Positions 42,676 through 51,363 of a DNA stretch of 52,269 nucleotides are shown here, piece after piece (positions within the stretch are counted from its first letter, which is position 1; every line of letters begins with the position of its first letter). The DNA is from Rhodospirillaceae bacterium. Its GTDB lineage: Bacteria; Pseudomonadota; Alphaproteobacteria; GCA-2731375. Below the pieces are notes generated by a model that saw only the letters and a list, made by a program, of their open reading frames with translations, searched no databases and was not told where the DNA came from. Made by a program: the position numbers and the translations under genes. The stretch spans positions 1-52,269 of the forward strand of contig JABIWH010000048.1 in the NCBI GenBank assembly GCA_018701215.1, written 5' to 3'.

Positions 42676-42814
42676 ATCACACCATTTTCACAGGTAAAAT
42701 TGGAATATATGACTATATCAATGTCAGGAAATTGGCAGAAAAGCAAGGATTCTCGCCGTTGGATGGTCTAGTATTTGCCGTGATAATTCATTCACTGTCT
42801 TAGGGAACGGGATC

Positions 42815-45226
42815 ATGACGGGCGCCAGGAAAGACGCGGCGGAACCAGCACTGGAAATCGTTGCAGCGTTGCAGGAACTGGAACGCAAGGTCCTTTGGCT
42901 GGCGTGCTGGATGATCCATAACGCCAACAACCTGCGCCCCAATGACGATGGCTTGAAGGTTGGCGGGCATCAGGCCTCGTGCGCCTCGATCACGGCGATC
43001 ATGACAGCGCTGTATTTCGGCGTGCTGCGGCCCGAGGACCGGGTCGCGGTCAAGCCCCATGCGGCGCCGGTTTTTCATGCCATCCAATATCTGCTTGGCA
43101 ACCAGTCGCGGCAAAAAATCGAGGATTTGCGCAGCTTTGGCGGGGCGCAGTCTTATCCTTCGCGGACCAAGGATACCGACGACGTGGATTTCTCCACCGG
43201 TTCCGTCGGCATGGGTGTGGCGATGACCTCGTTCGCCAGCCTGGCCCAGGATTATGTTCGCGCCAAGGATTGGGGAAAGGATGTGCCCAAGGGGCGAATG
43301 ATCGCCTTGATGGGCGATGCGGAACTGGATGAAGGCAACATCTTCGAGGCCTTGCTGGAAGGCTGGAAGCACGATCTGCGCAATACCTGGTGGGTAATCG
43401 ATTATAACCGGCAAAGCCTGGACGGCGTCGTTACGGAAGGCCTGACCGGACGGATCGAGGATTTGTTCGCCACCATGGGCTGGGAGGTGGTGCTGTTGAA
43501 ATACGGCAACCGGCAGCAACGGGCGTTCGCGCGGCCCGGCGGGGACAAGCTTCGAAACTGGATTGATGAATGTCCCAACCAGCGTTATTCGGCCCTGACC
43601 TTTCAGGGCGGCGAAGCCTGGCGCAAAGCCCTGATGGATGATCTGGGCGACCAGGGCGATGTAACCGCCCTGATCGAAAGCTATGCGGACGCCGATCTGG
43701 CTGATCTGATGACCAATCTGGGCGGCCACGATGTCGGCGTTCTTCTCGATGCCTTCAACGCTATAGACCACGACCGCCCGGTTTGTTTTCTCTCCTACAC
43801 GGTAAAGGGCCATGGCCTGCCCTTGCAGGGCCACAAAGACAATCACGCGGGCGTCATGAATGACGACCAGACGGACTTGCTGCGTGATCGCATGGGCATC
43901 GCGGATGGGCGGGAATGGGAACTATTCGAGGGCATGCAGGTATCCGTCGAGGCTATGGGGGACTTTCTTGCCGCCAATGCATTCAATGCCAAGGGTACCC
44001 GGCGCTATAGTGCGGCCTATATTCCCGTGCCCGATAATCTGGCCGCGCCGAGCAGCGATAATATTTCCACCCAGGAAGGCTTCGGGCATATCTTGAACGG
44101 CATCGCCAGGTCGGGTGGCGAGCTGGCGGATAGGATCATAACGGCCTCTCCGGATGTGACCGTCTCCACCAATCTTGGGCCATGGGTCAATGCCCGAGGA
44201 TTGTTCGCCACGTCATCGCTTGGCGATACTTTCAGGAATGAAAAAATTCCGTCCATGCAGAAGTGGGAGCGCAGCCCCAAAGGCCAGCACCTGGAACTGG
44301 GGATTGCCGAGAATAATCTGTTCACCGCCCTGGCGGCCCTGGGGCTTAGCCATTCCCTGTTCGGCGAGCGGGTGATACCGATCGGTGCGCTGTATGACCC
44401 CTTCATTGCGCGTGGCCTTGATGCGCTTAATTACGCCTGCTATCAGGACGCGCGGTTTATCCTGGCCGGTACGCCCTCGGGCATTACGCTATCGCCAGAG
44501 GGCGGCGCCCATCAATCCGTGGGCACGCCCCTGATCGGCATGGCCCAGGATGGCCTGGCCTCGTTCGAGCCGGCCTTTGTCGATGAATTGGTGGCGATCA
44601 TGGGCTGGTCCTTTGATTACGTGCAACGGGGCAGCGGCGCGGATGAAGAGAAAAACTGGCTGCGTGACGAAACCGGCGGCTCGGTCTATCTGCGTCTGTC
44701 CACCCGCAAGGTCGAGCAGATCCAGCGGACAATCGACGATACATTGCGCGAGGACATCATCAAGGGCGGCTATTGGTTGCGCCCGCCGGGCCCAAACTGC
44801 GAGGTGGTGATCTGCTATCAGGGCGCCATCGCGCCGGAAGCCATCATGGCGGCTGGGTTGATCGGCGAGGACCGCCGCGATGTCGGCGTCTTGGCCGTCA
44901 CCTCCGCCGATCGGCTGAGTGCCGGTTGGCATGCGGTGCGCCGGGCCCGCCAACGCGGCGACCGCGACGCCGTCTCCTATGTAGAGGAGTTGTTGGCGCC
45001 ATTGCCGCGCCATGCGGGGATCGTCACGGTGATAGATGGCCATCCCAGCACCTTGAGCTGGCTGGGCGGTGTTTACGGCCATCCGGTACAGCCCCTGGGC
45101 GTCGAACATTTCGGCCAAAGCGGTGGCCTGGCCGACCTATACCGCCATCACCGTATCGATACCAATTCCATCGTTGATGCTGCCCAGGCGGCATTGACCT
45201 CCCGTCCGATCCGTTACGCGGTTTAA
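42815..45226 (+). CDS. Pyruvate dehydrogenase E1-like / transketolase-type thiamine enzyme
   Basis: The 803-residue protein is related to homodimeric AceE-type 2-oxoacid dehydrogenase E1. It has the substrate-channel opening GGHQASCASITAIMTALYFGVL, the thiamine-diphosphate motif MGDAELDEGNIFEALLEG...WWVIDYNRQSLDGVV, and the transketolase central and C-terminal domains (ELGIAENNLFTALAALGLSHS; HFGQSGGLADLYRHH). It is shorter than E. coli AceE (887 residues) and no E2 or E3 gene is adjacent. The divergent Lrp-type regulator suggests a link with amino-acid-derived oxoacids, so the substrate may not be pyruvate. Confidence 0.87.
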   Translation: MTGARKDAAEPALEIVAALQELERKVLWLACWMIHNANNLRPNDDGLKVGGHQASCASITAIMTALYFGVLRPEDRVAVKPHAAPVFHAIQYLLGNQSRQKIEDLRSFGGAQSYPSRTKDTDDVDFSTGSVGMGVAMTSFASLAQDYVRAKDWGKDVPKGRMIALMGDAELDEGNIFEALLEGWKHDLRNTWWVIDYNRQSLDGVVTEGLTGRIEDLFATMGWEVVLLKYGNRQQRAFARPGGDKLRNWIDECPNQRYSALTFQGGEAWRKALMDDLGDQGDVTALIESYADADLADLMTNLGGHDVGVLLDAFNAIDHDRPVCFLSYTVKGHGLPLQGHKDNHAGVMNDDQTDLLRDRMGIADGREWELFEGMQVSVEAMGDFLAANAFNAKGTRRYSAAYIPVPDNLAAPSSDNISTQEGFGHILNGIARSGGELADRIITASPDVTVSTNLGPWVNARGLFATSSLGDTFRNEKIPSMQKWERSPKGQHLELGIAENNLFTALAALGLSHSLFGERVIPIGALYDPFIARGLDALNYACYQDARFILAGTPSGITLSPEGGAHQSVGTPLIGMAQDGLASFEPAFVDELVAIMGWSFDYVQRGSGADEEKNWLRDETGGSVYLRLSTRKVEQIQRTIDDTLREDIIKGGYWLRPPGPNCEVVICYQGAIAPEAIMAAGLIGEDRRDVGVLAVTSADRLSAGWHAVRRARQRGDRDAVSYVEELLAPLPRHAGIVTVIDGHPSTLSWLGGVYGHPVQPLGVEHFGQSGGLADLYRHHRIDTNSIVDAAQAALTSRPIRYAV

Positions 45227-45238
45227 TATCGTCTTGAA

Positions 45239-45706
45239 TTAACCGACGCTGGTGCGCCGCCCGCCTTCGATATTGCCGGCGGCCCAATCCTGAATGGTGG
45301 CGGTGGCCAGGACGTTGTGAGCCTTGTCCAGGGTCTCGAACAGACGGCCATCGGGCGACTGGAAGCCGAAGAAGATCAGCGCCCCGTCCGGGCCGGCCTG
45401 CTCCATATGCAGGTCGCCGCCGGGGCTGTGGGCATAGTCGCCGGCCTTGCGGACCTTGTGGATAGCTTCGCCGCCGTCGCCGACCTCGTACAGGTTCTGC
45501 TCCCCCTCCAGCACCAGTGTCGTCGTCGCGGCCAGATGGCGATGGTAATGACAGTAGGCGTTCGGGGCCCATTTGACGAGTAGATCGAGGACGCCGATAT
45601 CAGGTTGTGCGCCCAGGACCGCGATGGCGTAGTCGATGTGATAGTCGAAATGGGGCCCCCCTTCAAAATGCGTCCATTCGAGCTTGGAAGTATCAAATTG
45701 AAACAT
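45239..45706 (-). CDS. Cupin-fold protein (ChrR / acetylacetone-dioxygenase-like)
   Basis: The 155-residue protein has a single cupin domain. The first metal-binding box is ANAYCHYHRHLAATTTLVLEG and the second HSPGGDLHMEQAG. Three histidines and a Glu could hold a metal as in small dioxygenases and ChrR-like cupins. The C-terminus ends GNIEGGRRTSVG. Function is unknown. It is convergent with the AceE-like gene (12-base gap) and is preceded by a two-hairpin repeat. Confidence 0.8.
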   Translation of the reverse strand: MFQFDTSKLEWTHFEGGPHFDYHIDYAIAVLGAQPDIGVLDLLVKWAPNAYCHYHRHLAATTTLVLEGEQNLYEVGDGGEAIHKVRKAGDYAHSPGGDLHMEQAGPDGALIFFGFQSPDGRLFETLDKAHNVLATATIQDWAAGNIEGGRRTSVG

Positions 45707-45742
45707 CCGCCGCTTTCCTTTCTTTCAATGCCAAGCCTGAGC

Positions 45743-45845
45743 TAGAGCAATTTTCAATTAATCGGAGTCGCTCTCGCGACGTAAGTAATTGGTTCAATTG
45801 CTCGATTCTTAAGAGTCTGAGCGCATTTTCTTTGAATGCGCTCTA
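45743..45845 (+). repeat. Two-hairpin dispersed repeat, copy 3
   Basis: This 103-bp element is nearly identical to 34724-34840 at both ends (TAGAGCAATTTTCAATTAAT at the left, GAATGCGCTCTA at the right). Its central stem is shorter, with TCGC and GCGA closing CTCTC. Its last three bases overlap the stop codon of the leftward Old Yellow Enzyme gene. It lies in the gap between the cupin and that gene. Confidence 0.8.
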
Positions 45846-46919
45846 GGCCGCCACGAAGCCCTTCCAGCCGGACATGTAGACCAGAAAATTTTCGCCCAGG
45901 CCTTCGCCACGCAGATAATCGGCGCTTACGGGCAATGATGCAGCCACAAAATCCGCGTCCTGTTCCGCCTGCAAGGGAAAATCATGATGCAGAATGGCGG
46001 CGCGGCCCAGCAAGACAAAATCTACGCCTTGATCCAGGCAGGCCTCGGCCGCCTTGGTGGAGTTGATTTTGCCCGCCACGCCCAGCTTGACATTACCCCG
46101 GTCCAGTTCAGCGAAATACGAGAGCAGACTGCGGCCCTTAAATTCTTCTTCCACCGGTTCCTTGAAGCAATCCCACAGGGACATATCCAGGAAATCAATG
46201 GCGCCCTCGTTCAATAGCCGTTGCGCCACCTTGATCACCTCGGCCAAACGCAGGCCGAACCGTTCCGGGGACAAGCGGATGGAGACGTTGAAGTCCGGCC
46301 GGCAGCGGGCCCGGATACCGTTGACCACGTCGAATATGATCCGGCTTCTATTCTCCAGACTGCCGCCATATTGGTCCGTCCGTTTGTTGATCTCGGGGCT
46401 GAGAAATTGAGAGATGATATAGCCGTGCGCGCCATGTACTTCGACACCGTCAAAGCCGGCGGTCTCGGCCCGTTTGGCGGCGGCGATGAAAGCTTCGATC
46501 AGTTCGGCGACTTCCACCGTGCTTAATGCCCGCGCACCGCTTTCAGGATCATCGGAGGGGCATACGGGCGTGCCGCCGATCACGTCCGCCGGTGACCGGT
46601 TGCCGGCATGGTGCAGCTGCACAATGGCGACGCTGTCATGCTTTTTGATCAATGCGGCCATGCGGGCCAGGCCCTCGATATGGTCATCCGAGAAAATGCC
46701 CAACTGTCCCGGAAAACCTTGGCCATTGGCCTGCACATGGGCGGCGGCCGACATGGTGGAGCCAAAGCCGCCCTTGGCCCGCATTTCGATCCAGTTGAGT
46801 TCCACATCGGACAGCGTGCCATCCTTGTGGCTTTGGGTATTGGTCAGGGGCGCCAGCATGAAACGGTTCTTCATGGCGGGGCCGCGGGAAAAGGACATTG
46901 GCTCGAACAAAGATGGCAT
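45843..46919 (-). CDS. NADH:flavin oxidoreductase / Old Yellow Enzyme family protein
   Basis: The 358-residue TIM-barrel FMN protein has MKNRFMLAPLTNTQSH, VAIVQLHHAGNRS, the substrate-binding AKRAETAGFDGVEVHGAHGYII, the SLENRSRIIFDVV block and RLSPERFGL. It reduces activated C=C bonds with NAD(P)H; the physiological substrate is unknown. The ATG at 46919 is preferred over a TTG at 46946. The TAG stop codon is provided by the end of a dispersed repeat. It follows the acyl-CoA synthetase gene on the same strand with a 39-base gap. Confidence 0.9.
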   Translation of the reverse strand: MPSLFEPMSFSRGPAMKNRFMLAPLTNTQSHKDGTLSDVELNWIEMRAKGGFGSTMSAAAHVQANGQGFPGQLGIFSDDHIEGLARMAALIKKHDSVAIVQLHHAGNRSPADVIGGTPVCPSDDPESGARALSTVEVAELIEAFIAAAKRAETAGFDGVEVHGAHGYIISQFLSPEINKRTDQYGGSLENRSRIIFDVVNGIRARCRPDFNVSIRLSPERFGLRLAEVIKVAQRLLNEGAIDFLDMSLWDCFKEPVEEEFKGRSLLSYFAELDRGNVKLGVAGKINSTKAAEACLDQGVDFVLLGRAAILHHDFPLQAEQDADFVAASLPVSADYLRGEGLGENFLVYMSGWKGFVAA

Positions 46920-46958
46920 TTCTGGGTACTTTCTAATTAAACGCAACGCTGGCGGAAC

Positions 46959-48509
46959 TTACTCTTGTCGGTCTGTTGAGGGCAAGCGGGCTTCCAGCTC
47001 GTGACGTTGAACCTTGCCGGTGGTGGAGCGGGGCAGTTCTTCCTCGGCCACGAAGAAGATGTCCTTGGGGCGTTTGTAGGATGACAGGTTCTCGCGGCAC
47101 AGCGCCATCAGATCATCCGCCGTCAAGGCCGTATCCGCCGGCACGACAAAGGCCACCGGTACCTCGCTCCATTTACGGTCTGTGCGGCGCACGACGACCG
47201 CCTCGTGCACGCGGGCATCGGCCAGCATGACCTGCTCGATCTCGGCGGGGTAGATATTCTCACCGCCTGACTTGATCATGTATTTCACCCGGTCCACGTA
47301 ATCCAAGGTGCCGTCTTCGTTGCGGCGCAACACATCGCCCATGTGGAACCAGCCGTTGCGAAAATCCTCGGCGTTGGTTTCGTCCGCATTCCAATAACCG
47401 CTGAACAATGTCGCTCCGCGCAAGGCAACCTCGCCCGGCGTGCCCACGGGAACCTCGTTGTCTTCGGGGTCTACCAGGCGCAGTTCGCAAAAGGCCGATT
47501 GCCGCTTCGAGAGGTTGGCCGGTGCCACGCCGATGGGGATCAGGTTGGAGGAGGCGGGCGGCAGCCCGGTCTCGGTGGCGCCGAAACTGTTGTTATAGGG
47601 CGCATCCAGGGCCAGGGTTGCGGCGGCAATATCTTCGCGCGGCACCAGATCCGCCATGGCGCCGCAGATACCGACGCCTTTGATCTGTACATTCCGCGCC
47701 TTCAAAATCTCGGCGAAAGGCCCGACCATGCCGGGCATCAGGATGAAAAAGCGCATTTTCTCCCGCTCCAGCACGTCGATCAGGCGATCCGGCTCATAAC
47801 CGTCGACCACATGCACCGTGCCGCCGCGCAGCAAGGTGCCGAGCGCCTGATCGGTAGAGGCCATGTGATAAAATGGCGCCCAGGCGCAAAAGTTATCGCC
47901 GATGGGGACCTCGAACTCCGAGGTAAAACACATCCCCCGCGCCACCATGGCCCGGTGCGAGACCAAGGCGCCCTTGGGCAGGCCGGTGGTGCCGGAGGTA
48001 TAGAGGATGACCAGGCCGCTCTCGGGGTCGATCTCCAGGTCCGGATAACGCTCGCTGGCCGCTGCCATGAAACTTTCGTATTCCGCGCCGATGGTGATGC
48101 GTTGATGGGGGGGAAATTCCAAACGGTCCAGGGCCGGCGTCAGATCCGCTTGCGCGATCACCACCTTGGGTTCCACCAGGGTGATGCAATGTTGCAGCTC
48201 GCGGTCGCCTAGGCGCCAGTTCAGGCAGGCCAGGATCAACCCCGCCTTGGCCGCCGCCAGTTCTACTTCCAGATATTCCAGGCAATTGCGGGCCAACAGA
48301 CCAACCCGGTCACCCCGCGCCAGGCCCAATTCCAGCAAAGCATTGGCCAAGCGGTTGGAGCGTTCTTCCAATTCCAGATAGTTCAGGACCCGCGTGCCTT
48401 CAACAACCGCCCGCTGGCTTGGGTTGGCGGGTACGCGGGCATGAAACAGCGCGCCGATGGTGGCGTTGCGGGAGGACAAGACATCGTGGGAGGGTTGATA
48501 AAACGGCAC
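46959..48509 (-). CDS. AMP-dependent acyl-CoA synthetase
   Basis: This 516-residue ANL enzyme has LVILYTSGTTGLPKGALVSHRAMV, NSFGATETGLPP, the hinge GWFHMGDVLRRNEDGTLDYVDRVKYMIKSGGENIYP, and the C-terminal catalytic Lys in RSTTGKVQRHE. It resembles medium-chain or aromatic acyl-CoA ligases. The GTG start at 48509 follows AAGGAG at a good distance; the upstream frame (to 48575) lacks one. It is the first gene of a two-gene leftward operon with the OYE-family gene. A strong palindrome lies 88 bases upstream. Confidence 0.9.
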   Translation of the reverse strand: MPFYQPSHDVLSSRNATIGALFHARVPANPSQRAVVEGTRVLNYLELEERSNRLANALLELGLARGDRVGLLARNCLEYLEVELAAAKAGLILACLNWRLGDRELQHCITLVEPKVVIAQADLTPALDRLEFPPHQRITIGAEYESFMAAASERYPDLEIDPESGLVILYTSGTTGLPKGALVSHRAMVARGMCFTSEFEVPIGDNFCAWAPFYHMASTDQALGTLLRGGTVHVVDGYEPDRLIDVLEREKMRFFILMPGMVGPFAEILKARNVQIKGVGICGAMADLVPREDIAAATLALDAPYNNSFGATETGLPPASSNLIPIGVAPANLSKRQSAFCELRLVDPEDNEVPVGTPGEVALRGATLFSGYWNADETNAEDFRNGWFHMGDVLRRNEDGTLDYVDRVKYMIKSGGENIYPAEIEQVMLADARVHEAVVVRRTDRKWSEVPVAFVVPADTALTADDLMALCRENLSSYKRPKDIFFVAEEELPRSTTGKVQRHELEARLPSTDRQE

Positions 48510-48596
48510 CGGCGCACTCCTTAACAAGACAGTCTGAACGGGGTAGAACTTAATCGCTTTGCCTCTCTGCCGCAACGGCGGCGGCGGCCAGTGTCG

Positions 48597-48626
48597 AGAT
48601 ATACGCTACTATAGTACCGTATATCT
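48597..48626. promoter_or_regulatory. 30-bp nearly perfect palindrome (operator candidate)
   Basis: The arms AGATATACG and CGTATATCT enclose a core TACTATAGTA that is itself palindromic. Fourteen of 15 base pairs match; only the C-C pair at arm position 10 fails. It lies between the leftward acyl-CoA synthetase (start 48509) and rightward rplM (start 48748). TATAGT within it could serve as a -10 box, so a bound regulator would block transcription. Confidence 0.6.
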
Positions 48627-48656
48627 AGTGAATTGAAAATACTGCGATATTTGGGC

Positions 48657-48685
48657 TTGACGCTACATTTTATCCTGACATACTG
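48657..48685 (+). promoter_or_regulatory. Possible rplM promoter
   Basis: TTGACG at 48657-48662 is a good -35 box. A weak ATACTG lies 17 bases downstream. It is the best candidate in the region upstream of rplM. Confidence 0.3.
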
Positions 48686-48747
48686 CGCGCCGCTGAACCG
48701 GGTGTAGGCTGCTGTCTAATTGCCCGGATACGATTTGAGGAAGAATT

Positions 48748-49212
48748 ATGAAAACCTATTCCGCTAAGCCCGGGGATATCGAGCGAAAATGGTTCGTGAT
48801 CGATGCCGAAGGCGTGGTTCTGGGCCGTTTGGCCTCCATCATCGCCGCCCGGCTTCGGGGCAAGCACAAGCCGATCTTTACGCCGCACATGGATTGTGGC
48901 GACCATATCGTGGTGATCAACGCCGACAAGGTGCAGTTGACCGGCAACAAGCTGGCCGACAAGACCTACTATCGCCACACCGGCTATCCGGGCGGTATTA
49001 AAAGCGTCACCGCCGGCAAGATCCTGGAAGGCAAGCACCCCGAACGGGTGGTCGAAAAGGCCGTGCAACGGATGATCCCCAAGGGGCCCCTGGGCCGCCA
49101 GGTTCTGACCAAGTTGAAGGTCTATGCCGGCACCGATCATCCCCACGAGGCGCAACAGCCCGAAGTGCTGGATGTTGCCGCGATGAACAACAAGAACAAG
49201 AGGAGCGCCTGA
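48748..49212 (+). CDS. rplM: 50S ribosomal protein L13
   Basis: The 154-residue protein matches bacterial L13 throughout: MKTYSAKPGDIERKWFVIDA, LGRLASIIAARLRGKHKP, GDHIVVINADKVQLTGNKL, YYRHTGYPGGIK and RMIPKGPLGRQVLTKLKVY. It is a structural protein of the large subunit that acts early in assembly. It starts behind GAGGAAGAATT and precedes rpsI by two bases, the standard rplM-rpsI operon. Confidence 0.98.
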   Translation: MKTYSAKPGDIERKWFVIDAEGVVLGRLASIIAARLRGKHKPIFTPHMDCGDHIVVINADKVQLTGNKLADKTYYRHTGYPGGIKSVTAGKILEGKHPERVVEKAVQRMIPKGPLGRQVLTKLKVYAGTDHPHEAQQPEVLDVAAMNNKNKRSA

Positions 49213-49214
49213 TC

Positions 49215-49784
49215 ATGGCCGACGAAAACACAGGCGATACCGGCGCCCCGAAGACCACGGGCACCCTGGCCGATTTGAAACAGCTGGTTGAAGGCGCCGC
49301 GGCCGCGGGCACGGAAACTGGCGATACAGCCGCGGCGGAAGCCCCGGCGGCGGTCAGCGCCGACGATGCGGTAACGATCGAGCCCAAGATCGACGATTTG
49401 GGCCGGGCCTATGCCACGGGCAAGCGTAAGAACGCCATCGCCCGGGTCTGGGTAAAGCCGGGCGCGGGCCGGATCACGGTCAATGGCCGGGAGTTCGAGA
49501 CCTATTTCGCCCGTCCCGTGCTGCGCATGATCATCAACCAACCCTTCGAGGCGGCCCAGCGCAAGGACCAGTTCGATGTGGTCTGCACGGTGGTGGGCGG
49601 CGGCCTTTCGGGTCAGGCCGGCGCGGTGCGCCATGGCATCTCCCGGGCCCTGCTGAATTACGAGCCGACCCTGCGCCCAGCGCTGAAATCGGGCGGCTTC
49701 CTAACCCGCGATAGCCGCGTTGTTGAGCGTAAAAAATACGGCAAGGCGAAAGCCCGACGCAGCTTCCAGTTCTCGAAACGTTAA
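49215..49784 (+). CDS. rpsI: 30S ribosomal protein S9 with N-terminal extension
   Basis: Residues 60-189 are typical S9: RAYATGKRKNAIARVWVKPG, ITVNGREFETYFARPVLRM, VVGGGLSGQAGAVRHGISRAL and the C-terminal SRVVERKKYGKAKARRSFQFSKR, whose last residues reach the ribosomal P-site tRNA. Before it lies an extension of about 58 residues rich in Ala, Glu, Asp and Thr, making the protein 189 residues against about 130 in E. coli. Extended S9 proteins occur in alphaproteobacteria. It is followed by a strong terminator. Confidence 0.97.
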   Translation: MADENTGDTGAPKTTGTLADLKQLVEGAAAAGTETGDTAAAEAPAAVSADDAVTIEPKIDDLGRAYATGKRKNAIARVWVKPGAGRITVNGREFETYFARPVLRMIINQPFEAAQRKDQFDVVCTVVGGGLSGQAGAVRHGISRALLNYEPTLRPALKSGGFLTRDSRVVERKKYGKAKARRSFQFSKR

Positions 49785-49813
49785 CATTTTTGATAGAAAT
49801 ATCGAGCAAAATC

Positions 49814-49844
49814 AAAGGGGTAGCAGAAATGCTACCCCTTTTTT
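49814..49844 (+). terminator. Rho-independent terminator of rplM-rpsI
   Basis: A perfect 12-bp stem (AAAGGGGTAGCA / TGCTACCCCTTT) with a GAAA tetraloop is followed by further Ts. It lies 30 bases after the rpsI stop codon and marks the border between the core ribosomal operon and the AT-richer element to the right. Confidence 0.92.
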
Positions 49845-49847
49845 GCA

Positions 49848-49922
49848 TTGACATTATCGTTGACATACTGTTGAAATCGTTGAGCGTCGTGTTAGTCTTT
49901 TTGACACTTCGTTGACACTTTT
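49848..49922 (+). repeat. Six phased TTGA-type direct repeats upstream of the integrase
   Basis: Copies begin at 49848, 49860, 49871, 49880, 49901 and 49912; the best are TTGACATTATCG, TTGACATACTG and two TTGACACTT copies. Spacing of 9-12 bases (and one of 21) is close to helical phasing. They lie directly between the rpsI terminator and the integrase start, so they may be integrase arm sites, a directionality-factor site or operators. Confidence 0.55.
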
Positions 49923-49939
49923 CAATAAGGTTTGGTTTT

Positions 49940-51301
49940 GTGAGCGAGCCCGCATACACGGATTACCATCAAATTCGAGGCACATCCCTCGTCATCTACA
50001 AGCGCAAAAACAGCGGCGCTTTTCAGGTGCGTATGAATATTGAGGGCGTGAAGGGCTATATCGTCAAATCCTCGAAAAAGAAGTCACTTGATGAGGCGAT
50101 AGAGACCGCAGAGGTGATGTATGAGGATTACCGTTATAGGGTTCGTCATAACCTTGATATCGGCACCTTCAATTTTTCGTCGCTCTATAAGCGTTGGTGG
50201 CGCGATCACGAAAATACCCTTTCAGTTCACAGGCAGCGTTTCATTGAAGGAACTGCTCGACGCTATTTACTGCCATTTTTCGGTAAGAAACCCACAGACG
50301 CCATCACCGACGAGTTTGTCGCTCAGTATTGGGATTGGCGCATCAATTATTGGTCCTCAGACGAGGGTCTAGAGAAGATCGATAAAGCCCAGAAATCCAG
50401 AACCACCAAAAACAAGCCGTACAAGACGGTTTTGGGCAATGTCGCAAAGGTCCCAGCCCAGAAAACTCTGCAAATGGAGCAATCCCTGTTGCGCCAGATA
50501 TTTCACTGGGCGAGGCGCACAGGGCGGCTGAAATATGATGTGCTGGTGAAAGCGCCAAAGGTAAGCAGGGCTAATTCAGCGAGAGAAAACAACCCTTCGA
50601 GGCGACCCGCATTTGAGTTGGACGAATGGCGGACTTTGGTCCGATATTTGAGGAATTGGGTGAAAGAGGAAAGCCACGGTTCACAACCACGCAAGAATGG
50701 CAGTTTTAGTCGTATCAAGGGCGAAGATTACTCGCTGGTTCATTCCCTGCATCGCTATCAGCGAGAGGTGTTGAGATGCTACGTCCAGTTCATGTGCTAT
50801 TCGGGATTGCGACCCAATGAGGCACGCCAGTTGCGATGGCGGGATGTTGATTTTGACTGGGTAGACGAGGAGGGCAAACGTCAGGTTTTGCTCTATGTGG
50901 CACCGACGACGAAGACAGGTGAGCGTGAAGTTATTCCGCTTTGGTACGTACGAAGCACTCTGAAACGGCTTAAAAAAATCTCACAGTTTACGGGTTCAGA
51001 TGATCTCGTATTCTGTAGCCACACTGGCGAACCCATAGAGAATTTCGGTAAGACATTCAAGGATGTACTGAAAAAAGCTAATCTATTGGATGATCGTTTT
51101 GGTCGTGCGAGAACCATCTACAGTTTGAGGCATACCTACGCCACGTTCAGGCTTCTATATGCTGGTATTCCAATGGAAACTCTGGCTCTCAATATGGGTA
51201 CATCGCCGAAGATGATTTTTGACCATTATTCCCACATTACCGCTCGTCAGCAGGCGCACGTGCTGGGTAGGCGAGGGAAAACCCGTAGAGGGCAGGGGTG
51301 A
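49940..51301 (+). CDS. Tyrosine recombinase / phage-type integrase
   Basis: The 453-residue protein has an N-terminal DNA-binding part, a core-binding domain (LYKRWWRDHENTLSVHRQRF) and a C-terminal catalytic domain. The catalytic Arg lies in CYSGLRPNEARQL, the Lys in PTTKTGEREVIPL, the second Arg in YSLRHTYATFRLL (first His of HxxR is Tyr), and the nucleophile Tyr in IFDHYSHI. It starts with GTG at 49940. Base composition is visibly more AT-rich than the genes to its left. Its place just beyond rpsI suggests integration of a mobile element or prophage remnant there. Confidence 0.92.
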   Translation: MSEPAYTDYHQIRGTSLVIYKRKNSGAFQVRMNIEGVKGYIVKSSKKKSLDEAIETAEVMYEDYRYRVRHNLDIGTFNFSSLYKRWWRDHENTLSVHRQRFIEGTARRYLLPFFGKKPTDAITDEFVAQYWDWRINYWSSDEGLEKIDKAQKSRTTKNKPYKTVLGNVAKVPAQKTLQMEQSLLRQIFHWARRTGRLKYDVLVKAPKVSRANSARENNPSRRPAFELDEWRTLVRYLRNWVKEESHGSQPRKNGSFSRIKGEDYSLVHSLHRYQREVLRCYVQFMCYSGLRPNEARQLRWRDVDFDWVDEEGKRQVLLYVAPTTKTGEREVIPLWYVRSTLKRLKKISQFTGSDDLVFCSHTGEPIENFGKTFKDVLKKANLLDDRFGRARTIYSLRHTYATFRLLYAGIPMETLALNMGTSPKMIFDHYSHITARQQAHVLGRRGKTRRGQG

Positions 51302-51363
51302 ACGGTATTTGGTATTTCTGCTCGGAAATAGGGATTTGGCAAGATCAGCCAGCTAGAGCGTGT

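Noticed and set aside
49848..49922. CRISPR-like array
   Set aside because: Units are only 9-12 bases with no spacers and no cas genes.
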